The notes: a model not told the origin generated them from the letters alone. A DNA stretch of 64,000 nt from Nodularia sp034931045 (GCF_034931045.1 NZ_JAYGHH010000030.1:1-64000); one strand, 5' to 3'. Numbered from the stretch's first letter, positions 9,426 through 18,182 are shown. Translations and numbers: made by a program.

Positions 9426-10259
9426 ATGACCAGTGTTGCCGGAAAAGAAACAGCTAGACCAATCACGCCACACAGCATTTTAGTGGCATATCTCCAAAAA
9501 ACACTCAAATTAGCCGAAGAGAGTCACATTTCCCCAGAAATATTAGATTCTTTGCGTCAGGGAGTGGAATTAGCCGCAGGTTTAGATCCCTATTTGGATG
9601 ATTACACCACCCCCGAATCGAGCGCATTAAGAGCATTAGCGCAGAAAACCAGTCAAGAAGACTGGGGAAAACGCTTTAGTAATCAAGAAACCGTGCGTCA
9701 ATTAGAGCAGGAAATGCTTTCAGGACATCTAGAAGGACAGACATTAAAAATGTTTGTTCATATCACCAAAGCCAAGCGCATTCTCGAAGTGGGAATGTTT
9801 ACAGGATATTCCGCCTTGGCAATGGCAGAAGCACTACCCAGCGATGGAGTACTAATAGGTTGTGAAGTAGACCCTTATGTGGCTCAATTTGCTCAGGATT
9901 GCTTTAGTGAGTCTCCCCACGGCAAAAAAATCATTGTTGAGGTTGCACCAGCCTTAGAGACAATTCACAAGTTAGCAGCCAAAAAAGAAGCATTTGATTT
10001 GATTTTCATCGATGCAGATAAAAAGGAGTATGTCGAATACTTCCAAACAATTTTGGAGCATGATTTACTGACTCCCGACGGGTTAATCTGCGTCGATAAT
10101 ACTTTGCTGCAAGGACAAGTATACCTCCCAGCAGCACAACGTACCGCTAATGGTGAAGCGATCGCCCAGTTTAACCGTGTTGTTGCGGCTGACCCTCGTG
10201 TAGAGCAAGTTTTGTTACCTATCCGAGATGGTGTCACCCTCATTAGACGCGTCGCGTAA
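9426..10259 (+). CDS. mysB: O-methyltransferase making 4-deoxygadusol
   Basis: A 277-residue SAM-dependent class I O-methyltransferase that methylates the mysA product to 4-deoxygadusol. The SAM motif EVGMFTGYSA is at residues 121-130, and the metal-binding IFIDADKKEY lies near 195-204, as in caffeoyl-CoA-type enzymes. The frame is open upstream into mysA, but the ATG at 9426 (MTSVAGKETARP), four bases after the mysA stop, fits operon coupling and the family length. It is followed by a 111-base spacer that can form a large hairpin. Confidence 0.95.
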   Translation: MTSVAGKETARPITPHSILVAYLQKTLKLAEESHISPEILDSLRQGVELAAGLDPYLDDYTTPESSALRALAQKTSQEDWGKRFSNQETVRQLEQEMLSGHLEGQTLKMFVHITKAKRILEVGMFTGYSALAMAEALPSDGVLIGCEVDPYVAQFAQDCFSESPHGKKIIVEVAPALETIHKLAAKKEAFDLIFIDADKKEYVEYFQTILEHDLLTPDGLICVDNTLLQGQVYLPAAQRTANGEAIAQFNRVVAADPRVEQVLLPIRDGVTLIRRVA

Positions 10260-10277
10260 ACTTTCTTTCTCGGCGCT

Positions 10278-10339
10278 CTCTGTGCCTCTGTGGTTTTAAA
10301 AGTCATTTATTTAACCACAGAGACGCAGAGGACACAGAG
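10278..10339. repeat. inverted repeat between mysB and mysC
   Basis: The left arm CTCTGTGCCTCTGTGGTT (10278-10295) pairs with AACCACAGAG plus GGACACAGAG in the right arm (10313-10339), which carries about nine extra bases. The loop is AT-rich. Related CTCTGCG-type sequence is seen at about 11855 and 13615. It may attenuate or protect the mRNA within the cluster; this is inference. Confidence 0.55.
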
Positions 10340-10370
10340 TTAAGAGGATACCCCTTTTTTTAAATGACTT

Positions 10371-11768
10371 ATGACACAATCAATTTCTTTATCTCTGGCG
10401 AAATCTCCAGGGACTTCAACGGGTGTTTGGGTAAAGTTAGTGGCTTTATTTCAGACCCTGGGTACTTTGATATTATTACTGATAGCTTTGCCGTTCAATG
10501 CTTTAATCGTCTTGATATCTTTATTGTGGGGAATTGTACAGTTACCTTTTAGACAAAAAGCTGTAGTCGCGTCTCATCCCCAGACTATCTTGGTAAGTGG
10601 AGCCAAGATGACCAAAGCATTGCAATTGGCTCGTTGCTTTCATACAGCCGGACACAGAGTGATTTTGATTGAAGGTCACAAATACTGGTTATCTGGGCAT
10701 CGATTCTCTAAAGCCGTCAGTGGTTTTTATACAGTCCCCGCACCCCAATCAGACCCAGAAGGCTATATCCAGGCGTTGGTAGAAATCGTTAAAAAAGAGC
10801 AAGTTGACGTTTATGTACCTGTATGCAGTCCTGTAGCTAGTTACTACGACTCTTTAGCAAAGCCGGCATTATCAGCATACTGCCAAGTTTTCCACTTTGA
10901 CGCAGATGTTACCAAAATGCTAGATGATAAATTTGCCTTTACTGCTCAGGCGCGATCGCTTGGTTTATCTGTCCCCAAATCCTTTAAAATCACAGATGCC
11001 CAGCAAGTGATCAATTTTGATTTTAGTCAAGAAACCCACAAATATATCTTAAAAAATATTGCTTATGATTCCGTTCGCCGCTTAAATTTAACTAAACTTC
11101 CCTGCGATACCCCAGAAGATACAGCCGCCTTTGTCAACAGTTTACCCATCAGCGAAGAAAACCCTTGGATTATGCAAGAGTTTATTCCTGGTAAGGAGTT
11201 ATGCACACATAGCACAGTCCGGGACGGAGAATTAAGACTGCATTGCTGTTCAGACTCTTCCGCATTTCAAATCAACTATAAAAACGTAGAAAATACCCAA
11301 ATTCGGGAATGGGTGCAACACTTCGTTAAAAGTTTGTCACTAACTGGGCAAATTTCCTTCGACTTTATCCAAGGGGAATCCGGTACAGTGTACGCCATTG
11401 AATGCAATCCCCGCACCCATTCAGCCATCACCATGTTCTACAATCATCCTGGTGTAGCCGCAGCTTACCTAGATAAAACTACCCTAGCTGCACCATTAGA
11501 ACCCCTAACAAATAGCAAACCCACCTACTGGATATATCACGAAATCTGGAGATTAACAGGTATACGTTCCTGGAAACAATTGCAAACAGCCCTAAATACC
11601 CTATTCCAAGGTACAGATGCAATTTTCCAGCTAGATGATCCTGTACCATTTTTAACTCTACATCACTGGCAGATTCCCCTACTACTGCTAAAAAACCTGC
11701 AACAACTCAAAGGTTGGGTAAAAATAGACTTCAACATTGGCAAACTCGTAGAACTAGACGGCGACTAA
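10371..11768 (+). CDS. mysC: ATP-grasp ligase making mycosporine-glycine
   Basis: A 465-residue ATP-grasp family enzyme that attaches glycine to 4-deoxygadusol to give mycosporine-glycine. The N-terminus has a long hydrophobic segment (about residues 25-56) that may tether it to a membrane, then a Rossmann-like preATP domain (TILVSGAKMTKALQLAR), and the ATP-grasp core including YILKNIAYDSVRR, WIMQEFIPGKELC and the metal-ligand region YAIECNPRTHSAI. An ATG at 10371 is used. The gene lies between mysB and mysD in the expected order. The family is established; the exact product is inferred from the cluster. Confidence 0.93.
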   Translation: MTQSISLSLAKSPGTSTGVWVKLVALFQTLGTLILLLIALPFNALIVLISLLWGIVQLPFRQKAVVASHPQTILVSGAKMTKALQLARCFHTAGHRVILIEGHKYWLSGHRFSKAVSGFYTVPAPQSDPEGYIQALVEIVKKEQVDVYVPVCSPVASYYDSLAKPALSAYCQVFHFDADVTKMLDDKFAFTAQARSLGLSVPKSFKITDAQQVINFDFSQETHKYILKNIAYDSVRRLNLTKLPCDTPEDTAAFVNSLPISEENPWIMQEFIPGKELCTHSTVRDGELRLHCCSDSSAFQINYKNVENTQIREWVQHFVKSLSLTGQISFDFIQGESGTVYAIECNPRTHSAITMFYNHPGVAAAYLDKTTLAAPLEPLTNSKPTYWIYHEIWRLTGIRSWKQLQTALNTLFQGTDAIFQLDDPVPFLTLHHWQIPLLLLKNLQQLKGWVKIDFNIGKLVELDGD

Positions 11769-11895
11769 ATCAGTTAACAGTTAACAGTTATCACGCCGAT
11801 TTAGTCAGGGGTTTCGACTCAATTATGTCTCTAAAAACCCTCTTTACCTTTGCGCCTCTGCGCCTCTGCGTGACAATAATCCATATTAATAAACT
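11769..11895. other. mysC-mysD spacer with short repeats
   Basis: 127 bases holding tandem CAGTTAA-type heptamers near 11771-11790 and the repeated GCGCCTCTGC motif near 11850-11870. No gene is seen. A separate promoter for mysD could lie here. Confidence 0.5.
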
Positions 11896-13002
11896 ATGCC
11901 ATTACTTCGTATCCTGCACTTAGTCGGTTCCGCACAGAATGACTTTTACTGCAATTTGTCACGGCTTTACGCCCAAGATTGTTTGAATGCAACAGCAGAG
12001 CGATCGCGTTATGACTTTCACATAGCATACATTACACCGGATGGCCAGTGGCGATTTCCTCGCTCCCTGAATCCAGAAGATATCGCCATTACTAAACCAA
12101 TTTCTTTAGTTGAGGCTATAAAATTTGTTACAACACAAAACATTGACCTCGTGCTACCCCAAATGTTTTGTATTCCCGGAATGACATACTACCGCGCCCT
12201 ATTCGACCTACTCAAAATCCCCTACGTAGGTAATACTGCGGATGTCATGGCAACAGCAAGCCACAAAGCCAGAACCAAAGCAATTGTCGCCGCCGCCGGG
12301 GTGAAAGTACCTCAAGGAGAACTGCTTCGCCCCGGAGATGTACCGACAATTACACCTCCAGTAGTCATCAAACCTGTAAATTCTGACAACTCTTTAGGGG
12401 TGGCTTTAGTTAAAGAAGCTAGTGAATATGAAACTGCTTTAAAAAAAGCATTTGAGTATGCAGATGAAGTAATTTTAGAAACATTCATCGAACTCGGTCG
12501 GGAGGTCAGATGTGGTATTCTTGTTAAAGATGGGGAACTAGTGGGTTTACCCCTAGAAGAATATAAATTAGATCCTAAGGAGAAACCTATCCGCAGCTAT
12601 GCTGATAAACTCCAACAAACTGATGATGGTAAATTGCATTTAACAGCGAAAGATAATATCAAAGCTTGGATTGTAGACCCTAGCGACCCCATTACCCAAA
12701 GAGTTCAAGAAATCGCTAAAATCTGTCATCAGGCTTTGGGTTGTCGCCACTACAGTTTATTTGATTTCCGCATCGACCCAACGGGACAACCCTGGTTTTT
12801 AGAAGCCGGCTTGTATTGTTCTTTTGCTTCCAAAAGTGTAATTTCGGCCATGGCGAAAGCAATGAACATCCCTCTCCATGAGTTATTCACCACAGTTATC
12901 AATGAAACCTTGGGCAGTTGGGAAAGGAGTAAAGAATTGGGGACACGACCCACTCAAGTGAAGTATCCCCAAAAACTTATTGCCAAAGATAAATTAGGAT
13001 AA
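11896..13002 (+). CDS. mysD: D-Ala-D-Ala ligase-like enzyme making disubstituted MAA
   Basis: A 368-residue ATP-grasp enzyme of the D-alanine-D-alanine ligase superfamily. In MAA clusters MysD adds a second amino acid (often serine, giving shinorine, or glycine or threonine) to mycosporine-glycine, in place of the NRPS-like MysE used by some relatives. Visible parts are the N-terminal LPQMFCIPGMTYYRALFDLL region, the ATP-grasp lysine segment PPVVIKPVNSDNSLGVALV, the ETFIELGREVRCGI strand, and YSLFDFRIDPTGQPWFLEAG with metal ligands. Standard Ddl enzymes are excluded by the cluster context. Its 3' end overlaps the convergent ctaE gene by 26 bases. Which amino acid it prefers cannot be read from the sequence. 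Confidence 0.9.
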   Translation: MPLLRILHLVGSAQNDFYCNLSRLYAQDCLNATAERSRYDFHIAYITPDGQWRFPRSLNPEDIAITKPISLVEAIKFVTTQNIDLVLPQMFCIPGMTYYRALFDLLKIPYVGNTADVMATASHKARTKAIVAAAGVKVPQGELLRPGDVPTITPPVVIKPVNSDNSLGVALVKEASEYETALKKAFEYADEVILETFIELGREVRCGILVKDGELVGLPLEEYKLDPKEKPIRSYADKLQQTDDGKLHLTAKDNIKAWIVDPSDPITQRVQEIAKICHQALGCRHYSLFDFRIDPTGQPWFLEAGLYCSFASKSVISAMAKAMNIPLHELFTTVINETLGSWERSKELGTRPTQVKYPQKLIAKDKLG

Positions 13003-13591
13003 ACAAAACAATCCAAATCACATCAACGAAGTGCCAAAATAACGAAGTAGCATTCACACCAAAGTGACCTGAATCGTAGTTACCAGGAAGGTAAGAACGG
13101 ACAAAAATAATTGACTGCAACAGAATACCGGTGAAAACGTGCAAACCGTGAAAACCAGTTAGCAGATAGAACATTCCACCGTATACCCCAGAAGTAAAGC
13201 CAAATTCTAGGTTACTCCATTCAATACCTTGCCCTACTAAAAAGTAGCTACCCATTGCCATTGTCGCCCCAAGGTATAGGCGAAATCCCTTTAAGTTGTG
13301 GTTTTGCAGGGCGCGTTCTGCTAAGTAAATCACGAAGCTACTGGAAACTAGAATGACTGTGTTGATTGCAGGTTCTTTGATTTCTAGTCCCGTAACTCCG
13401 GCTGGTAGCCAGTTAGGAGTTGTGGTTTTGTAAACGATATAGCCGGCGAAGAAGCTGAGAAAGATGACGCTTTCTGAGAGGAGGAACACGATGAAGCCAA
13501 ACATTTTGTTGCCTTCTTCGTCGTGTTCGTGTTCAACGCCTGGGTGATGGTGAGGTAGTTGTAATTCGTCTGGGTTGATGGAACTGTCCAT
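12977..13591 (-). CDS. ctaE: haem-copper oxidase subunit III
   Basis: A 204-residue membrane protein with five or so hydrophobic helices, of the cytochrome c/quinol oxidase subunit III family. The N-terminal HHHPGVEHEHDEEGNKMFGF and the helix GFHGLHVFTGILLQ, followed by ATSLFWHFVDVIWIVLFI, are typical of the short bacterial type. It is the last gene of the ctaC-ctaD-ctaE series on the minus strand, 68 bases after ctaD. Subunit III has no metal sites and stabilises the oxidase. Its stop lies inside the end of the convergent mysD gene. Confidence 0.93.
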   Translation of the reverse strand: MDSSINPDELQLPHHHPGVEHEHDEEGNKMFGFIVFLLSESVIFLSFFAGYIVYKTTTPNWLPAGVTGLEIKEPAINTVILVSSSFVIYLAERALQNHNLKGFRLYLGATMAMGSYFLVGQGIEWSNLEFGFTSGVYGGMFYLLTGFHGLHVFTGILLQSIIFVRSYLPGNYDSGHFGVNATSLFWHFVDVIWIVLFILIYLWQ

Positions 13592-13659
13592 TGAGGGAAA
13601 TTCTCCTTTTTTAAACGCAGAGGAACGCGAAGGGAAGCGCAGAGGTGCGCGGAGGGAGT

Positions 13660-15321
13660 TTAGTCTGCGTTTTTTAATGCGGGGTTGTTGGCTGTTAAGG
13701 GTTCTGTTTTGCCGTAACCGTAGGGTTCGGAAATGATGATGGGAATTTGTTCAAAGTTTTCTACTGGAGGGGGTGAAGAAACCATCCACTCTAGTCCTAT
13801 GGCGCGCCAAGGATTATCGGGGGCTTTTTCTCCTTGCATCCAGGACACTATCATGTTGAATATGAAGGGTAGGGTGGACATTCCTAAAAGGAAGCCGCCT
13901 AAACTAGCGATAATGTTCCAAAATTCGTATTCTGGGGCGTAGGAGGAAACACGGCGTAACATTCCTTGCAACCCTAATGGGTGCATGGGTAAAAAGTTGA
14001 GGTTAGTACCAATGAATGTTAACCAAAAGTGTAGTTTACCCCAGCCTTCGTAGTACATTCTGCCGGTCATTTTGGGAAACCAGTGGTAGATGGCAGAATA
14101 TAAGCCCATCGTCACTGTGCCAAAGAGAACGTAGTGGAAGTGACCAACTACAAAGTAAGTGTTGTTTACGTGTACGTCTACAGGTACGGAGGACAGCATA
14201 ATTCCTGTGATACCTGCGAAGACGAACATTACTAAAGCACCCAGGGAAAACAGCATGGCTGTATCTAGCCGCAGTTTACCGCCCCAAATGGTGGCTACCC
14301 AAGCAAATACTTTAATGCCTGTGGGTACGGATACAAACATGGTGGTCAGCATGAATATCAACCGCATCCAGCCTGGTGTACCACTGACATACATATGGTG
14401 TACCCAAACAATACCACTGACTACCGCAATTAACATTGAGGAAATGGCAACTACTTTGTAGCCAAACAATGGTTTGCGGGAGTAGACAGGGAATATTTCG
14501 GAGAAAATCCCAAAGATGGGCAGAATAATCACGTAAACGGCAGGGTGGGAGTAAAACCAGAAGTAATGCTGAAACATGACTGGATTACCCCCTTGACTGG
14601 GGTTGAAAAAGGCTGTACCAGCTGTGAGGTCTAGTAGCAGCATGACTGCACCGGCTGTGAGTGCAGGTAGTCCAAACAATTGGATAATCTGGGCGCTAAA
14701 TACTGCCCAAACAAATAAAGGCATCCGAAAGAAGCCCATGCCTGGGGCGCGCATTTTGACAATGGTGGTGACAAAGTTAACTGCCCCCATAATTGAGGAT
14801 ACGCCAGATATGGCTACTGCTAGTAACCACAGCACTTGACCATTAATCAAGTTACCGGTGGGGTTTTGCAGACTCACTGGGGGATAAGACCACCAACCTG
14901 CTTGGGCGGGACCACCAGGAACTAAGAAACTGGCCATTAACAATGTTCCGACTACCGGCACCATCCAAAAGGCGACGGCGTTAAGTCGGGGAAATGCCAT
15001 ATCTCGCGCCCCAATCATTAGGGGTACTAGATAGTTAGCAAAACCGACTAGGGAAGGAAATGTCCACAAAAACAGCATGATAGTGCCGTGCATGGTGAAC
15101 ATTCCGTTATATACGGTACGGTCAACTAGGTCAGATTCGGGTGTAATTAGTTCTCCCCGAATCACCATGGCGAAGATACCACCGACGAGAAAGAAGATAA
15201 ATGAGGTGACAAGGTACTGTATACCTATTACCTTGTGGTCGGTGCTAAAGCTGAAGTATGTTTTCCAGTCACTTGGCTTCTCACCAGGGTGACTGATGCC
15301 TGCGAGAGGGATATTTGTCAT
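13660..15321 (-). CDS. ctaD: haem-copper oxidase subunit I (ARTO type)
   Basis: A 553-residue catalytic subunit with twelve predicted membrane helices. Haem and copper ligands are intact: H78 and H396 for the low-spin haem, H394 for the high-spin haem, and H259, H308, H309 for CuB, with Y263 in the cross-linking position of HPAVY. It reduces oxygen to water and pumps protons. The ATG at 15321 (MTNIPLAGIS) is chosen because the longer frame to 15387 would run into ctaC; it leaves 11 bases between the genes. Because subunit II lacks CuA, the complex is probably the alternative respiratory terminal oxidase rather than the main cytochrome c oxidase. Confidence 0.93.
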   Translation of the reverse strand: MTNIPLAGISHPGEKPSDWKTYFSFSTDHKVIGIQYLVTSFIFFLVGGIFAMVIRGELITPESDLVDRTVYNGMFTMHGTIMLFLWTFPSLVGFANYLVPLMIGARDMAFPRLNAVAFWMVPVVGTLLMASFLVPGGPAQAGWWSYPPVSLQNPTGNLINGQVLWLLAVAISGVSSIMGAVNFVTTIVKMRAPGMGFFRMPLFVWAVFSAQIIQLFGLPALTAGAVMLLLDLTAGTAFFNPSQGGNPVMFQHYFWFYSHPAVYVIILPIFGIFSEIFPVYSRKPLFGYKVVAISSMLIAVVSGIVWVHHMYVSGTPGWMRLIFMLTTMFVSVPTGIKVFAWVATIWGGKLRLDTAMLFSLGALVMFVFAGITGIMLSSVPVDVHVNNTYFVVGHFHYVLFGTVTMGLYSAIYHWFPKMTGRMYYEGWGKLHFWLTFIGTNLNFLPMHPLGLQGMLRRVSSYAPEYEFWNIIASLGGFLLGMSTLPFIFNMIVSWMQGEKAPDNPWRAIGLEWMVSSPPPVENFEQIPIIISEPYGYGKTEPLTANNPALKNAD

Positions 15322-15332
15322 CGGTGAGTTTC

Positions 15333-16262
15333 CTATGAACCAGGATAATTTACGAGAGGAGATGCCGCAGGTGCAACGGTAGTCCAACCAGTTTTGACTG
15401 ACTGACTAGCTGCTTGGGCATACTCGGAGGCTGCTTGATTGTGTGCTGCTGTGGGTTGTTGGGTGGCAGCGTGGGATAGCCATTGGTGGTAATCTTCGGG
15501 AGATTCCACGACTACATTGGCTTGCATGGTGGCAAAGTATGTACCGCTATATTGGGAGTCGGTTAACCGATACTGTCCCGCACGGATGGGTGTAAATTCA
15601 AAGTCAATGGTGTGGTTAGGAACTATATCTTGCTTGAGGCGGAATGCAGGAATATAGAAGCCATGCAGCACATCTTCTGATTTTAGTGCCAAACGTATCC
15701 GGCGATCGCTTGGTAAATGCAATTCGGTACTAGTCACATTTTTTTCAGGGTAGTGAAACACCCACGCCCATTGTTTAGCCAGGACATCAATGTTTTCTAC
15801 AGGTTCGGCCAAGGCGTTGACTGGTTCATCTTTTGGTGCGGCATAAGCCGATTCCATACCCACAGGATTATGCAAATGTACCAGTTCCATCGGCCCTTGA
15901 ATTCCCATTTGTTCGTAGACTTGATAGCTATAGCCAGCAATCCACAATACCAACATAATCGGAATGGCTGTCCAGACAACTTCTAAAGTGACATTACCCT
16001 CAATGTGGGGGCCATCTGTCAAGTCGCCTTTTTCCGCCCGATGGAAAATCAGGGAATACATCAGGGTGCTGGTTACGCCCAAGAAAATGAACGCCCCCAG
16101 GGTAACTAAGAAGCTAATCAAATCATCAATTAGCACGGACTCTGCTGCTGCTTGGGGGGGAAGCCAGGTATACGCCTGATGTCCTATCCAGAGACTGATT
16201 ACAGTCACTATGGTTGCACCCACAAACACGGTGAAAATATTTAAAATCTTCCGCATTTCCAT
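15333..16262 (-). CDS. ctaC: haem-copper oxidase subunit II lacking CuA (ARTO type)
   Basis: A 309-residue subunit II with two N-terminal membrane helices (about 8-30 and 48-72 or slightly later) and a periplasmic cupredoxin domain containing KQWAWVFHYP and DVLHGFYIP. In cytochrome c oxidases the CuA site needs two Cys, a Glu, two His and a Met near the end of this domain. Here the region reads LTDSQYSGTYFATM (233-246): by alignment the cysteines become D235 and S239, the second His becomes F243, and only H200 and M246 remain. CuA therefore cannot form. This is the known feature of cyanobacterial ARTO, thought to be a quinol oxidase. The C-terminal ~50 residues are Ala/Gln-rich. Confidence 0.9.
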   Translation of the reverse strand: MEMRKILNIFTVFVGATIVTVISLWIGHQAYTWLPPQAAAESVLIDDLISFLVTLGAFIFLGVTSTLMYSLIFHRAEKGDLTDGPHIEGNVTLEVVWTAIPIMLVLWIAGYSYQVYEQMGIQGPMELVHLHNPVGMESAYAAPKDEPVNALAEPVENIDVLAKQWAWVFHYPEKNVTSTELHLPSDRRIRLALKSEDVLHGFYIPAFRLKQDIVPNHTIDFEFTPIRAGQYRLTDSQYSGTYFATMQANVVVESPEDYHQWLSHAATQQPTAAHNQAASEYAQAASQSVKTGWTTVAPAASPLVNYPGS

Positions 16263-16318
16263 AATTATTCGTCATTAGTGTTAGTCATGTGTCATTAATC
16301 GAAAATGACCAACATTGG

Positions 16319-16924
16319 TTATTTCAGCATTGTGTTGAGGTCTTCGCCCAACCGCAGCAAGCTATCTGCTGTATTATGTATGCCAAACTCAGCTGCCATT
16401 TGCGCCCCTAGTGTGCCGTGGACGTACAGAATTAACATGACTGCTATACCTGTGGCGAGATAACTCCACTGCACTTGTTGGTTTGCCTCTTCACTCCAAA
16501 CGAAACGTTGCCATCCTCTCCAAATGGTCATGCCAGAAATCAGCCCTAGTAAGAATACGCCACCCACACCATGCCAAATCATGGTTTCCATTGCCTGCAT
16601 TCCCCAGGCACTTTTCACGTCGGCTGGTGGGGTTGCCAGCAGCATTTCATAAAAACCTGCGGCGACTGTGAAAATAGTAATGATGGTAGAACCCACCATG
16701 TTGTACCAGCCCACATCAAAAAAGTTGGACTGTTCTACAGGAATGGCTAAAAACTTGAAGACCCATTTTTGGAAGGGGAACAGTTTACCCACAATATCAA
16801 AGGTAATCCCAATGATGAATAAACCCAAAGTCAAATGGACTAAGTTCGGATGAATGGGTATTGAGTAAGGTAATCCATTTGCACCAAATTGTGCGCTTAA
16901 TTGATCAATGAGTTCTGAGTTCAT
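16319..16924 (-). CDS. DUF2231 membrane protein in the oxidase operon
   Basis: A 201-residue protein with four to five hydrophobic helices, matching the DUF2231 family by its HPNLVHLTLGLFIIGITFDIVG segment and the helix IWHGVGGVFLLGLISGM. Several histidines lie at helix ends. The gene lies directly upstream of ctaC (56 bases) and overlaps the stop of the other DUF2231 gene by four bases. Its role is not established; position suggests a partner or assembly factor of the oxidase, possibly binding haem or quinone. That is inference. Confidence 0.8.
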   Translation of the reverse strand: MNSELIDQLSAQFGANGLPYSIPIHPNLVHLTLGLFIIGITFDIVGKLFPFQKWVFKFLAIPVEQSNFFDVGWYNMVGSTIITIFTVAAGFYEMLLATPPADVKSAWGMQAMETMIWHGVGGVFLLGLISGMTIWRGWQRFVWSEEANQQVQWSYLATGIAVMLILYVHGTLGAQMAAEFGIHNTADSLLRLGEDLNTMLK

Positions 16925-17421
16925 GGCAAGATACCTTCCTTGACTGCTTCAACAACTGGTACTGTGTGCAGTCCATATACCCAAACCAGTTGATCTCCGA
17001 GATATACTTGCACGCCCACAATCACTGTCAAAAACAACCCAGCCAACATATAATTAATCGACAATTTGTGAGGGTTGCGGCTACGAATTACATAGCGCCA
17101 AGCTGTAATTGAGGCGATAATTCCAGACAGTGACCAACCAACTAATGTATGTACATTCAAGACTGATTTAACTAAGTCGTAAGGTTGTGCTAAACCTGCT
17201 TCAAATTGACCAAAAATAATCGCCACAAAGATAGCGATAGTAGCCACAAACATATTCCACCAACTCACCTCATAAAGATGAGTTCTACCAGTAAAATAGC
17301 CTAATATATCGCAGAAGAATGCAAATAAAACCATCGCAATTACAAAGTGGACAACGATGGGGTGCATCGTATCTGGATACGGCAAATTATGGTCGTTCAA
17401 TGATGTCAGATACTCAAGCAT
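16921..17421 (-). CDS. second DUF2231 membrane protein, first gene of the oxidase operon
   Basis: About 166 residues with four hydrophobic helices. It is a paralogue of the downstream gene: DTMHPIVVHFVIAMVLFAFF parallels the HPNLVHLTLGLF segment there, and WSLSGIIASITAWRYV parallels the later helix. The ATG at 17421 (MLEYLTSLNDHNL) is preferred over the upstream in-frame start at 17454. Its last codons overlap the start of the next gene (ATGA), implying translational coupling. As the first gene of the run it may mark the 5' end of the oxidase operon. Confidence 0.8.
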   Translation of the reverse strand: MLEYLTSLNDHNLPYPDTMHPIVVHFVIAMVLFAFFCDILGYFTGRTHLYEVSWWNMFVATIAIFVAIIFGQFEAGLAQPYDLVKSVLNVHTLVGWSLSGIIASITAWRYVIRSRNPHKLSINYMLAGLFLTVIVGVQVYLGDQLVWVYGLHTVPVVEAVKEGILP

Positions 17422-18182
17422 TGTGTTCTCCTGGACATATCTATTGCACCTCAATCGTCAATATTGACAGCCCTCGCACCACTACAATTATTTCCACCTG
17501 ACCGGAGTTTGTATGTCTACGCCACGCAAGCTATCAGATACGCGTGGTGCAATCCGGTTGATGGCAAGATATAGCACTGCTACGTCTCTACTGTGGTCTT
17601 CACGGGATGCAGTTACTATTTATCATCAATGATTGAGTTCAATTCATTTGTTCATGCCGATCATCTACAACAGCAATTTTTAATTTATCTAACAAAATTG
17701 CTTTATTCTGTTTGATTTGTGTAACCTATCTTTTAGCTTAAAGATTTTTTTACGAATTGTCAAAAAAATTAAGATGAACTTTGAAAAATGCTTATAAAAT
17801 TCAAATAAATATTTTTATAATGTAAACTAGCTTGCATTTATCATATATTGCATACATGAAAAGCTTTGAATGTCCAATATGGAACATTTGTAAATTATGA
17901 TTTTGTGATATCGATTACAAACAAATATAATTATGAATTTGCAATTTCAAAATAAATGTTAAAAAAACTATAAGCTAATCGCATAACATAGGCGGGCATC
18001 TTTGCCCTCTCCACAAGAGTTTAAGGTAATTTAAAGATGCAAACTAGATATTTTTAGATGAGCATATTCTTGACATTTAGCATCATACTCCGAACCCTAC
18101 CCGTTAGTGAAAAGGGTAAGTTTGGCGTTAGCCAAAAGCTGGGTAGGGTGTTCAGGATATATTTGTGGCGGGAAGGGTTACA
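17422..18182. other. AT-rich intergenic region upstream of the oxidase operon
   Basis: About 760 bases, very AT-rich in 17640-18000. The operon promoter should be here on the minus strand. A degenerate repeat fragment (TCTACGCCACGCAAGCTAT) is near 17516, and a hairpin with 9-bp arms ACCCTACCC/GGGTAGGGT spans 18094-18149, downstream of the S4-domain gene. No gene is recognised; a short ORF on the plus strand at 18058 is judged a shadow. Confidence 0.55.
18094..18149. repeat. hairpin with ACCCTACCC arms
   Basis: Arms at 18094-18102 and 18141-18149 are perfectly complementary; the 38-base loop has its own short inverted repeat (TTTGGCGTTAGCCAAA). It lies 34 bases beyond the stop of the minus-strand S4-domain gene and could end its transcript, but there is no clear T-tract. 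Confidence 0.4.

Noticed and set aside
10364..10552. 62-codon ORF at the mysC start in another frame
   Set aside because: Overlaps mysC entirely out of frame and shows no protein-like pattern.
12977..17421. Assigning the oxidase operon as the main cytochrome c oxidase
   Set aside because: Subunit II lacks both CuA cysteines, which the main enzyme requires.
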